Shown here piece by piece: positions 8,088 to 17,459 of a stretch of DNA of 64,000 bases. The notes beneath the pieces are model-generated. The model was given only the letters and a program-made list of their open reading frames with translations, made no database searches and had not been told where the DNA came from. This DNA comes from an uncultured Cytophagales bacterium (GTDB lineage: Bacteria > Bacteroidota > Bacteroidia > Cytophagales > Cyclobacteriaceae), in contig CAJXNP010000003.1 of the NCBI GenBank assembly GCA_913057175.1, forward strand, positions 310,001-374,000. The letters run 5' to 3'. How positions within the stretch are numbered: position 1 is the stretch's first letter; each line of letters begins with the position of its first letter. A program made the position numbers and the translations under genes.

Positions 8088-9707
8088 TTAATACCAATAA
8101 ACAGACTTTTCTAAGCCGTCGGGGTATTTTACGGATTCCACATAATTGATAAGGGTTTTCATGTTTCTGATGTACTCCCGTGTAGAAATATACTCTTGAT
8201 CCGATTCATCACGATATGGCGATGTGTCTGTTGCATCCCCAACCATTGTTGATACATATTCATCTGTTTGATCTTGTTTCTCACCATCTCCAATATAGGG
8301 ATTGCTTATCATTGCGTGTTTGGTTAGCCATCGATATTCATTATCAAGTGATCCGAGAACCTCCAATACTTTAGACTCATCGGGTTTACGCCTGTCATCG
8401 TATCGGTTATTGTTATAATAGCTTTGTGGAGAGCCTATCTCAGTAAATTGTTTTGGAATAAGTGGTGAATCTTTGATCACTTCCTCCGGAGAAATTTTGG
8501 ACATTCGCTTATATTCATTTTTCAATCCTTCTAAATCCACCCCACCTTTTCCATAATAATGGGCGAGAAGCTGAGTGTGGTTAGTATCAGTATAATACCT
8601 TCCATATTTCACGTTTGACCCTTTTCGATGAACATAAATTGGTTTATTAGTCTCCGGATCAACAAAGGTGGGGTGCGTTCTCCTTCCCTCAACCTGATCG
8701 TCCGGAAGTCGTGCTTCCTCCAGCCATTTGATAGCTTTTGGAATCGGAGCGAGAAAATTCGGATCACCTGTGTATTCATAAAACTTTAATAATAAAAACG
8801 CATTTTCGCAGGTAGTACCTGGTAAAAAAGCTTTCGGCTCATAAGTTCTGGCTCCCGCCACTTTCATGTTCATATCGACCTGCTGGCCCCATGCCCCACA
8901 ACTGTCTTGTGAAATAATGTAAAAATTCATTCCACGCTGAATTGGTTCAAGGTATCTCTCTTCTCCTAACGTCAGATAACATTGAATGAGAAAATGAACA
9001 TTTTCCCAAATCACATCATCATTAAAGGTATGAAACGAGGTATAGTCGGGATTGCCATTTTTTGAAAATTCATCCATCAAAGGATAACGCTGTGGCCAGC
9101 CACCATTCGGGTACTGGCTTTTGAGAATGAACTCTATGGATTTGTCAAGCGCTGGTTTGTAGGCAGGATCCAATTTTTCCAGGTACATTCTCAATAAAAA
9201 TCGCGCAGCATCCGAAGTGACATCATCATCAAAAGTTGAATTCCCGTAATAGTGTTGAAATTCCTCCAGTCTCCAGGCATTTTTTCCAATCGTATTGTAC
9301 CACTGTTTCAATGAACGGTCACCGGCAAAGTCGACTACATAATTCCAACCTCCCTCATGGCTCTGCCCCCAAATAATGGCCGCTGCAGCTTTCTGAGCTG
9401 CCTGGTAATAGTATTCATTTTCTGTAACGCGATATGCATCCAGAAATACATGCCCCATGCTGATCGTCCCCGGGTTTTGCAACCAGATCATCGTTTTGTA
9501 AGCCTCCATTTCCCCCCATTGACGTGAAAAATCAGGCATATAGTACCAGACATATCCACCATTATTGCTGACCGTTTCAACCATGAAATTGGTTGCATTT
9601 AGCATAGCCGCCTCAACCTCTCCAACGGTCAGTTTTGACTGGCCTTGTACGTTTTTATCTACAAGAAAAATCAAAAACAAAAGTAAAATTATGTTAAAAT
9701 ACCTCAT
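8088..9707 (-). CDS. Secreted PL10-like pectate lyase
   Basis: The 539-residue protein has a signal peptide (residues 1-22, ...KNVQG) and an alpha/alpha toroid typical of the pectate lyase family PF09492 / PL10. Diagnostic stretches are GGWNYVVDFAG (about 120-130), GGWPQRYPL (about 202-210) followed by SFHTFNDDVIWENV, and GTTCENAFLLLKFYEYTGDP. PL10 enzymes cut polygalacturonate by beta-elimination. The protein is longer than the core family because of a C-terminal region rich in Tyr and charged residues that I cannot assign. It lies 42 bases downstream of the LamG gene on the same strand, so the two form a short operon. The stop is followed by about 170 bases before the convergent regulator gene ends. 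Confidence 0.85.
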   Translation of the reverse strand: MRYFNIILLLFLIFLVDKNVQGQSKLTVGEVEAAMLNATNFMVETVSNNGGYVWYYMPDFSRQWGEMEAYKTMIWLQNPGTISMGHVFLDAYRVTENEYYYQAAQKAAAAIIWGQSHEGGWNYVVDFAGDRSLKQWYNTIGKNAWRLEEFQHYYGNSTFDDDVTSDAARFLLRMYLEKLDPAYKPALDKSIEFILKSQYPNGGWPQRYPLMDEFSKNGNPDYTSFHTFNDDVIWENVHFLIQCYLTLGEERYLEPIQRGMNFYIISQDSCGAWGQQVDMNMKVAGARTYEPKAFLPGTTCENAFLLLKFYEYTGDPNFLAPIPKAIKWLEEARLPDDQVEGRRTHPTFVDPETNKPIYVHRKGSNVKYGRYYTDTNHTQLLAHYYGKGGVDLEGLKNEYKRMSKISPEEVIKDSPLIPKQFTEIGSPQSYYNNNRYDDRRKPDESKVLEVLGSLDNEYRWLTKHAMISNPYIGDGEKQDQTDEYVSTMVGDATDTSPYRDESDQEYISTREYIRNMKTLINYVESVKYPDGLEKSVYWY

Positions 9708-9749
9708 AGTTAAATGTTTTACCAGGTGATTGAATAATTCATATTTTGG

Positions 9750-10418
9750 TTAGAAGGCTAAAAAATCTTCACGATTGAGTTGCTTAGGAGTAATCCGGAT
9801 TTTGTAAATTTCCCCTGCAAACCAGGACACCTCATTTTGTCGAACACCAATTGAACATTGACCAGATTCAAGTGGCTTGAAATCAAATGGTTCGGTTAAT
9901 TCAAGTTCTCCATTTACAAATGTTGACATGGCTGATTTTCCAACCACAAGAGCCACATGATACCATTTGCCAAGTGGGTGTATAAGTTTTTCATCAATCA
10001 GTGCTTTTTTATTCTTCCCTGAAGTCACATATCCATCAAAATACCAATTTTCATTTTTAGCACGGATTTCAAGTAATATTCTATCTTTTGAGATTTCACC
10101 GATATGTAGAACCCGCTGCTCAAAAATTGTGGATTTGTCCGGAGCGAAAATCATTTCCACAGTGAATTCCTCCATTGATTCAAGTGGCATTTTATCCACA
10201 AAAATGGCATCACCATCGCCATTAAAACTTACAGCTTCCCCATAAGGAGAGCTGACTAATTGTGGTTTTCCTTTTATATGCACACCGTCTGTTTTATCCT
10301 GTAGCAAATCGGACAGCAACCACTCAGTTTGGTGGCTTATCGGCATTTTGTTATCCGGGATTTGTCCAAATGCCATGAAAGAAAAAAATAGAAGAAAAAG
10401 ATGCATTTTTATTATCAT
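9750..10418 (-). CDS. Secreted single LamG / concanavalin-like domain protein
   Basis: This 222-residue protein has a short signal peptide (MHLFLLFFSFMAFGQ, with a possible start at Met5) and one LamG-type jelly roll. Typical elements are AVSFNGDGDAIFVDKMP (about 62-78), FTVEMIFAPD, GKWYHVALVVGKSAMSTFVNG (about 150-170) and the closing strand WFAGEIYKIRITPKQL. No catalytic motif is visible and there is no other domain, so it is probably a free carbohydrate-binding protein. It is the first gene of a two-gene operon with the PL10-like lyase, and may hold that enzyme's substrate near the cell. The start faces the hybrid two-component gene across a 351-base spacer. Confidence 0.75.
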   Translation of the reverse strand: MIIKMHLFLLFFSFMAFGQIPDNKMPISHQTEWLLSDLLQDKTDGVHIKGKPQLVSSPYGEAVSFNGDGDAIFVDKMPLESMEEFTVEMIFAPDKSTIFEQRVLHIGEISKDRILLEIRAKNENWYFDGYVTSGKNKKALIDEKLIHPLGKWYHVALVVGKSAMSTFVNGELELTEPFDFKPLESGQCSIGVRQNEVSWFAGEIYKIRITPKQLNREDFLAF

Positions 10419-10769
10419 TCAATATGAAAGTTTGCCATCAATGGGAGTTTTCCACACATATTTAAAATTTCCGCTTGTTATAGAATTCGTTTGTTACTTA
10501 AACCAGATTCAATTTTCTACCTAACATTTCAATGTCGTAAGTTTCGCCTTAAATGTTCTTTCCCATTGTTTCTTCAGATCTAATTATAACATCCATGCAT
10601 AGATCATTTTCACCAATTACTAAACTCGTAATATTAGACTAAAATCAGGTGTGATAAACTGTTTGAAACAGGGTGTTTAATTGTCATTAATCCAAAAATT
10701 ATGTTCTAAATCACCGTTATTTTCAATATTTTTAATTGTTAATATTATTTTTACTAGTTCGTCAAATAC
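10419..10769. other. Divergent intergenic region between LamG/PL10 operon and HTCS gene
   Basis: This AT-rich spacer must hold promoters in both directions. I see no open frame and no clean TAnnTTTG box. A segment near 10738 (GTTAATATT) loosely resembles part of the repeated motif upstream of susC, which is too weak to call a site. Confidence 0.4.
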
Positions 10770-13700
10770 ATGGTGAGTTGCACTAACATTTCTGCTTTCA
10801 GAATATTATGCCAAATGGTTATTTTTCTTTTTCTGTCCACAACAGAAAATTTGTTTGCCCAGAAAATCCACAAATTCGAGCACCTGAATATACCTGAAGG
10901 ATTGTCTCAAAACTTAGTGCAAAGCATGCTTTGTGATGACAAAGGATTTTTATGGTTTGGAACCTGGGACGGGCTCATTCGATATGATGGGGAAAATTTT
11001 AGAAAATTCAAAGTAAATCCGGATCTGGAAAACTCTCTTACAAATAACAGAATTGCTGATCTATGGCAGGATAAGCAACATAAAATTTGGATAAAAACCG
11101 GTGATTCATATGTCCATTATTTTGTGGAGGAAACATATGAATTCATCACTTACCCCAATTACCTTAACTCATTAGAAAAAAAGACCAGCATCGTAACATG
11201 TTTCACAGAAACTGATCAGAAGGAAATTTTCCTTGGTACAACAAATTCCGGTCTGTATTATTTAAAGCATGACGATTTAAGCAAGAGATATATCGACCGT
11301 CAATTTAAAAGCGGTGCACCAACGAATCTCAGTAATAATAGCATATCTTTTGTTACCATCGATGAGCTTGGTGATATTTGGGTCGGAACAAATCGGGGTT
11401 TAAATCATGTATCAAAAAAGGAATTGACTAACAATATTCCGGAGTTTTCGGTCTACCAGCCAAACGATAAGTTTACAGTCGGATTCAGTTTGGATTCCAT
11501 CCTTCTGGTTGGTACCGAAAGGGATGGAATAAAGTTAATAAATATCGAAAACCATATTTATGATGATAAGCCAGAAATATTTAAAGATCTATCTGGCAGA
11601 ACAATCACCCTCATACAGAAACCACTACCCGGGAAACTTCTTGTAGGAACTAAATCTGCCGGGCTCTATGTATATGACCTCAATGAAAAATCTCTTCAAA
11701 CTCAACTTTTTAAAGGAAAGGAAATAAAAAAAGTGTACTGTGATTCTTATCAAACGCTATGGGTAAATACACCTGAGTTTGGCATATACAGGGTTGACCC
11801 AACATTTCAAAATACTAAACACTTTGACCTTGTTCCACCAGAAACACAAAACATTGTAGATGATGAACGGCAATTCATTTATGAAGACCTGAAAAATAAT
11901 TTATGGATAGGCCTTCATTTTGGCGGTTTGGCTTACTACAACCGCCAAGCTGATGAATTTCACTTTTACCGGCATACACCTAATGATAATACCACCATTA
12001 GTTCTGACATTGTCTATTGCATGACTGAGGATAAAAGTGGTCTTCTGTGGGTAGGAACCGGTCAACCTAATGGCGGGATCAATAAAATTTATACAACAAG
12101 TGAAGCATTTAAATTAATACAGCTTGAGAAACAAGATATTACAGATAATGAAAATGTTGTAAGATCAATTTTAGTGGACAAGAATGGATACACCTGGGTT
12201 GGTACAAAAATGGGTAATATCTACATTCTGGATCAAGATTACCAATCAATTAAAAAATTTCATAAGATCCCTTTGGTTAATGGTTTTCACCCCGGACAAA
12301 ACACCTATACGATGATGCTTGATAAGGATGGGTTTATTTGGATAGGTACCAAGGGGGCAGGAGTCTTCGTTAGTGAGCTTTCTATCAATAGTCCAAAATT
12401 CAAGTACGAAAACCTTAGATTTATCCACTATTTCCATGATGTGAAAGATAGTCTTTCTCTCTCCAGTAATATCATTTATTCCATATTTCAAGACAGTAAT
12501 GATCGTATTTGGATCGGATCTATTGGAGGAGGGCTAAATCTCGTCACCAACCGAAATGGTTCAAATCTAAATTGCCTGAGATTTAATGATGGGAATTCCG
12601 GTTTATCCAGTAATAGTGTAAGGTATATTATGGAGGACCATACTCAAAAGCTTTGGGTTGCAACATCTTTCGGCCTGAACTTTTTGGACTTGAATTTTTC
12701 AAGTGTAAACAATATTAAAATCAAACAACATTTATTTGATCCCAGGCGGGCATCAAGCCTCTCTTATAACGATGTCATACATGTCTTTGAAGATAGCAAA
12801 GATCGACTTTGGATAGGGACTTCAGGAGGTGGGGTCAACAAATTGAAATCAATTGAGCATGATAGTCTATATTTTACTTATTTAGACAAAAGTAATGGAT
12901 TGATCAATGATGTTGTATTTGGTATCATCGAAGACGATGCAGGAAGTATTTGGTTTAGCACTGATAATGGTCTTTCCAAATATGATGCAGAAGAAAAATT
13001 CTTTGAAAATTTTGATCAAAGGAATAACCTGAGTTTTGATGCTTTTAATGAGAATACCTGTGGCAAGTCATTGGATGGTAAACTATTGTTCGGATCGAAT
13101 GACGGCTTGGTAGTAGTAACACCCGGACTAATTAAAAAAGACAGCTTTGAGCCATATGTGGCGTTAACTAATTTTCAGTTATTCAATAAAGATATCGATA
13201 TATGGGATCCAAATTCCCCAATAAAGCAAGATATCGAAACCCTGGACGAAATAGAATTAACATACTCTCAATCCAGTTTTAGTATTGAATATGCGGCGCT
13301 AAGCTTCTTTGCTCCAACAAAAAACAGGTATTCGTTTAAGTTAGAGAATTTTGATGACAACTGGAATGAAGTAGGAAACCAAAACAAAGCAACCTATACG
13401 AATCTAGCTCCAGGTAAATATATTTTCAACGTTAAAGCAGCCAATTGGAATGGCAACTGGAGTGATCAAACAAGGAGTATATCCATAACAATTTTACCAC
13501 CTTGGTGGAAAACCAACATCATGTACTTGCTCTATGCAATTTTACTAATTATAATTTTTGAGACTATAAGACGGTCATATGTGAGGTATTATAAAATGCA
13601 AAACGACCTCCAAGTTGAAAAAAGGGTTAGTGACATTAAACTACAATTTTTCACCAACATCTCGCACGAAATACGTACACCACTTACTCTTATTTTGGGC

Positions 13701-15197
13701 CCCATCCACGATATCATGGAAATGAAAAGCATCCCAAAAAATATATTGAACAAACTTTCTTTGGTTGAAAAAAATGGGAAGAGAATGTTGAGACTTGTCA
13801 ATCAGCTACTCGATTTCAGAAAGATACAAATGAAAAAGATGGACCTGAAAGTACAAAGGACCGAGCTGGTTTCTTTCATTCGCTTAATAATCGAGAATTT
13901 CGAATTAATTGCCAGTCACAAAAAGGTTGAAATTGTTTTTAACACAGATATTGAAGCTGTTGACGTTTGGGTTGATCCGAATAAATTTGACTCAGTAATT
14001 TTCAACGTAGTTTCAAATGCATTAAAATTTAGCCCAAAGGCCTCACTGGTAACAATCGCAGTAGATAGCCATTCTGCGGATTATATTGATATCGTTATAA
14101 GCGACCAGGGTTCCGGAATACCAAAAGACAAAATGAATTTGTTGTTCCAACGTTTTTCGCCACTTTCGGAAGAAAATGAAGAATTTGGAAGCTCCGGTAT
14201 TGGCTTGGCATTTTCCTATCAGATTATGAAGCTTCATCATGGAGATATCATGGTAAACAGCGAGTTGGATATGGGTTCAACTTTTATCATAAGGCTATTG
14301 TCCGGGTCTGAGCATTTTAACCATGAAGAAATTCTAAGTGATGAAACTGAGTCGCTTTATGTTCACGAAAAAGTTATTGAGGATGAAGAAGATGTAAAAG
14401 AAATACAAGTCTCCGAACACAATGTAAAGGAAAATTACGTGCTTGTCGTCGAAGACAATTCGCAAATCCTTAATTACTTAAAGGAAAACCTTCAAAAAAA
14501 ATACCATGTTTCTATAGCTACGAATGGACAAGAGGCTCTTTCCTCCATTCAGATAAAGCAACCTGATGTTGTTATTACTGATATTATGATGCCAATAATG
14601 AATGGAATAGAATTAACTAAACATCTTAAAAACTCATTTGAAACATCCCATATTCCCGTGATCATGTTAACCGCCAAGTCCACAATCGATGACCAGGTAG
14701 AAGGAGTTGAATCGGGTGCGGAAGCTTATGTATTAAAGCCATTTAATATGGCATACATTCATGCTGTCATCGACAACCTGATAAAACAAAGAAGGCTAAT
14801 CTATTTGAAATATGTGCAGGAAAGAGACAATGGCGGCCTGGATCTTAAGATCACTAATAAAGATGAAAAATTTCTGAATGATGTAACCAATTTAATAATG
14901 CAGAACTATTCTGATCCTGAATTTAACATAGACAAACTTGCAGAAAGCAGTTATGTGAGCCGAACCGTTTTCTATCATAAAATCAAATCGTTAACCGGTC
15001 TGACACCGATTAATTTTTTAAGACAAAAACGATTGGAAATTGCATCTAAGTTAATCATTGAAACAGATTATAATGTATCTGAAATTGCTTTGATAACCGG
15101 CTTCAATGATACCAAAAACTTTAGTAAGAGATTTAAGGAAATTTATAAGCTCACTCCTTCACAATACAAGCAGGAGATGCTAAGCGAGAAGTCTTAG
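10770..15197 (+). CDS. Hybrid two-component system sensor/regulator (HTCS) of the pectin PUL
   Basis: The 1475-residue protein combines a full two-component system in one chain. After a signal peptide, residues about 35-780 form a periplasmic beta-propeller pair with repeated reg_prop motifs (FLWFGTWDGLIRYD, FIWIGTKGAGV, RIWIGSIGGGL, RLWIGTSGGGV). A Y_Y_Y domain (about 785-905) and one membrane helix (about 913-932) follow. The cytoplasmic part has a HisKA box NISHEIRTPL with His966, an HATPase domain with DQGSGIP and SSGIGLAFS, a receiver with TDIMMP and Asp1271, and a C-terminal AraC-type pair of HTH motifs (about 1375-1473). Such proteins bind released oligosaccharides and activate the adjoining susCD genes. 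It converges on susD across a shared terminator. The lack of insertions and the standard order make the call secure; the ligand is inferred to be a pectic oligomer. Confidence 0.97.
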   Translation: MVSCTNISAFRILCQMVIFLFLSTTENLFAQKIHKFEHLNIPEGLSQNLVQSMLCDDKGFLWFGTWDGLIRYDGENFRKFKVNPDLENSLTNNRIADLWQDKQHKIWIKTGDSYVHYFVEETYEFITYPNYLNSLEKKTSIVTCFTETDQKEIFLGTTNSGLYYLKHDDLSKRYIDRQFKSGAPTNLSNNSISFVTIDELGDIWVGTNRGLNHVSKKELTNNIPEFSVYQPNDKFTVGFSLDSILLVGTERDGIKLINIENHIYDDKPEIFKDLSGRTITLIQKPLPGKLLVGTKSAGLYVYDLNEKSLQTQLFKGKEIKKVYCDSYQTLWVNTPEFGIYRVDPTFQNTKHFDLVPPETQNIVDDERQFIYEDLKNNLWIGLHFGGLAYYNRQADEFHFYRHTPNDNTTISSDIVYCMTEDKSGLLWVGTGQPNGGINKIYTTSEAFKLIQLEKQDITDNENVVRSILVDKNGYTWVGTKMGNIYILDQDYQSIKKFHKIPLVNGFHPGQNTYTMMLDKDGFIWIGTKGAGVFVSELSINSPKFKYENLRFIHYFHDVKDSLSLSSNIIYSIFQDSNDRIWIGSIGGGLNLVTNRNGSNLNCLRFNDGNSGLSSNSVRYIMEDHTQKLWVATSFGLNFLDLNFSSVNNIKIKQHLFDPRRASSLSYNDVIHVFEDSKDRLWIGTSGGGVNKLKSIEHDSLYFTYLDKSNGLINDVVFGIIEDDAGSIWFSTDNGLSKYDAEEKFFENFDQRNNLSFDAFNENTCGKSLDGKLLFGSNDGLVVVTPGLIKKDSFEPYVALTNFQLFNKDIDIWDPNSPIKQDIETLDEIELTYSQSSFSIEYAALSFFAPTKNRYSFKLENFDDNWNEVGNQNKATYTNLAPGKYIFNVKAANWNGNWSDQTRSISITILPPWWKTNIMYLLYAILLIIIFETIRRSYVRYYKMQNDLQVEKRVSDIKLQFFTNISHEIRTPLTLILGPIHDIMEMKSIPKNILNKLSLVEKNGKRMLRLVNQLLDFRKIQMKKMDLKVQRTELVSFIRLIIENFELIASHKKVEIVFNTDIEAVDVWVDPNKFDSVIFNVVSNALKFSPKASLVTIAVDSHSADYIDIVISDQGSGIPKDKMNLLFQRFSPLSEENEEFGSSGIGLAFSYQIMKLHHGDIMVNSELDMGSTFIIRLLSGSEHFNHEEILSDETESLYVHEKVIEDEEDVKEIQVSEHNVKENYVLVVEDNSQILNYLKENLQKKYHVSIATNGQEALSSIQIKQPDVVITDIMMPIMNGIELTKHLKNSFETSHIPVIMLTAKSTIDDQVEGVESGAEAYVLKPFNMAYIHAVIDNLIKQRRLIYLKYVQERDNGGLDLKITNKDEKFLNDVTNLIMQNYSDPEFNIDKLAESSYVSRTVFYHKIKSLTGLTPINFLRQKRLEIASKLIIETDYNVSEIALITGFNDTKNFSKRFKEIYKLTPSQYKQEMLSEKS

Positions 15198-15251
15198 GGA
15201 TGATCGTAATCCCAAATTCTGCTCAGCAAAAGACACTATTTCAAGTAAAGT

Positions 15252-15289
15252 AAAAACCCGCCACGAAATCGTAGCGGGTTTGTGTTTTT
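15252..15289. terminator. Bidirectional hairpin terminator between HTCS and susD-like gene
   Basis: AAACCCGC at 15254-15261 pairs with GCGGGTTT at 15274-15281, with an inner ACGA/TCGT stem and an AA loop. A-rich and T-rich flanks fit termination in both directions, which suits the convergent genes. Confidence 0.85.
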
Positions 15290-15311
15290 CAAATACTTAA
15301 GTTGGATTCTA

Positions 15312-17441
15312 TTATCCTCCTCCTCCAACATCCACAGGGTTTGCGTGCCCATAGCCCTGAGTGATCTTACCATTTGATTTTAAGATCGTCTCGGATGGAA
15401 TGGCCCTTACATAACGTGGAGGTTGACCTGCATCATAATAACTATCCGGATATCCACGGAAAATATCTGAAGTATACTGACTTTCATTGGCAACGATGTT
15501 TGCTCCCCATGGTGACAACTCATAGCCATCTGCTAAAAGTGCCAAACCTTCAGGGCTTTCTGGATCAATATATTCGTACATACCTCGTATGGCAAGATTT
15601 ACCTCATCAGAAGGAAGAGTAGCTATATAATCTGTCCATAAATCACTTGTTCCTCTCCATCCGGGTACTAATACAGGATATGTCGGATCCGCTGTAGTGA
15701 TATCATCAGGCGTCTGCGTAGTAAGCAAGTTAAGTAATGGATCGATATCACTCATTCTCACATACTTAGTGTAGATATAATTAGAAATGGTTACACCATT
15801 CGGAAATGTATAATAACCATCTGTTTTTAATCCTTCTACCATCGCAATTTGAGTATCACGGAGTTTTTTAATTCTTTCTGGCATGGTACCACTGGTAATC
15901 ATATCCCATCGGGTATGACCTTCAGTTGCCAATTCAAGCTTCCTTTCTTCCAGAATCGCATCAATTAATGATTGTCCGCTCAAACCAGTGATATAATCAA
16001 TTACTTTTTCCTGTTGATGTTCAGCTGAAAATGCCCTGCTACGCACCTTGGTTAATTCAGCTTTAGCAGGACCTTCTTCACCAGTCATGGCATATGCATA
16101 AGCAAGATTCAGTATTACATCCGCCATTCTCATTTGCTGCCAGTTGCAACCGGATTTTCTTTGTGCAATGGTATATGGGCTTGCAAATCTGGATTCATCC
16201 AGTTTATTATTTGCCAAACCACCTTTTTCACGGCTTCCAGGAGTAAAGTCAATCAACAATTCTGATGCAGCTCCTGAATTGGCTGTAACACAGGCGGTGA
16301 CATCACGGCGCATATCTTCAGGATCGTAAGCTCCGTAGTAAAAACTAGCATAAATACGTCCCTGTCCATAATTTTTTGCCGGATAGGCATTTGAACCTCC
16401 TCCTCCGGAAGGACGACCAAATGAATAAGGAAAATCAGAATTGTATCCTCTCGTATACCCTGATTCATACAATGATTCCGGGCTTACCTGTAAATCCATT
16501 AAATACTGAAAGTTACGCTGAAAAGGGTTATCGAAACCAGATCCACGTTCGTCAGTTGTAATAAGCGTGGCTGCATTAGACATAACTGTTCTATTCAGAT
16601 AATCTTTCGCGATGTTCATAAAAGTTTCCCAATCAGTCCTTCGAACATATTTGGCTTTCCAGGTTTCATTTTCGATACCTTTTTGTTCGAATGATACCCC
16701 TCCGTAATCAAAATCAGTTCTTCTGGTCTGCCAACCGGCTGCATCCAGGGCGATTCCTCCAATAAGGGCCAAGGTATAGGTACGGCTAAATCTCTCTGCA
16801 TTGATCGCTCCCTCCCCGATGTGATACATCAATGGTTCTACACTTCTAAGCGCTTCGATTTCGCTTTCGTAAATTTCATCACGGGAAACTAAACCAAGCT
16901 CGTTACCTTCGTCGGGAGTTCTGACCGGAGTGACATAATACGGGACGTCTCCAAAATAATGTACCAACAACCTGTATAAATGCGCGCGCATGGTAACGGT
17001 CTCTCCGTAAAGGTGTGTCCAGTCATTTGGAATTCCATTTGCCACCGCTTCAAGATATTCCGGTCTTTCTTCCAAAGCCTCCGTAATTAAGTTACATCTA
17101 TTAATAACTTTATAACTTCGGTCAAATGTGCTTTTTGAGTTACCGTCATCTATCGGAAATTCTGAAGCAAAGAGTCCTTCCGGAATATGACGACCTTGAG
17201 AACTGTAATTCTCCGGGTGGCATTCCGAGTCAGAACCAACAGCTTCAGTTTCATAGTGCAATAGCCTGTTGAGGTCATATGCCTCCTCGTAATTTCCCAT
17301 TAATACTTTCGTAGCTTCATCGACCGAAGCAAACACAAAGTCCTCGTCCACCTGTGAAGGTGCAGACACATCCAAAAATTCATCGCATGATACACTTACC
17401 ATTAGGAGTGTAGCAAGCATAAAATATATTGATCTTTTCAT
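15312..17441 (-). CDS. SusD/RagB-family nutrient-binding outer membrane lipoprotein
   Basis: The 709-residue protein begins with a lipoprotein signal, MLATLLMVSVSC, with Cys19, then the family opening DEFLDVSAPSQV. Helical TPR-like segments (YEAYDLNRLLHYETEAVGSD, HLYRLLVHYFGDVPYYVTP) and the late motif AILEERKLELATEGHTRWDMI (about 490-510) are standard SusD marks. It caps the SusC barrel and delivers oligosaccharide to it. At 709 residues it is longer than the usual 500-650; the extra length is in loops and the C-terminus, which ends in a glycine run. It follows the susC-like gene by 18 bases on the same strand and would be translated from the same message. Confidence 0.96.
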   Translation of the reverse strand: MKRSIYFMLATLLMVSVSCDEFLDVSAPSQVDEDFVFASVDEATKVLMGNYEEAYDLNRLLHYETEAVGSDSECHPENYSSQGRHIPEGLFASEFPIDDGNSKSTFDRSYKVINRCNLITEALEERPEYLEAVANGIPNDWTHLYGETVTMRAHLYRLLVHYFGDVPYYVTPVRTPDEGNELGLVSRDEIYESEIEALRSVEPLMYHIGEGAINAERFSRTYTLALIGGIALDAAGWQTRRTDFDYGGVSFEQKGIENETWKAKYVRRTDWETFMNIAKDYLNRTVMSNAATLITTDERGSGFDNPFQRNFQYLMDLQVSPESLYESGYTRGYNSDFPYSFGRPSGGGGSNAYPAKNYGQGRIYASFYYGAYDPEDMRRDVTACVTANSGAASELLIDFTPGSREKGGLANNKLDESRFASPYTIAQRKSGCNWQQMRMADVILNLAYAYAMTGEEGPAKAELTKVRSRAFSAEHQQEKVIDYITGLSGQSLIDAILEERKLELATEGHTRWDMITSGTMPERIKKLRDTQIAMVEGLKTDGYYTFPNGVTISNYIYTKYVRMSDIDPLLNLLTTQTPDDITTADPTYPVLVPGWRGTSDLWTDYIATLPSDEVNLAIRGMYEYIDPESPEGLALLADGYELSPWGANIVANESQYTSDIFRGYPDSYYDAGQPPRYVRAIPSETILKSNGKITQGYGHANPVDVGGGG

Positions 17442-17459
17442 GATTCTTTCTATTGTGAA

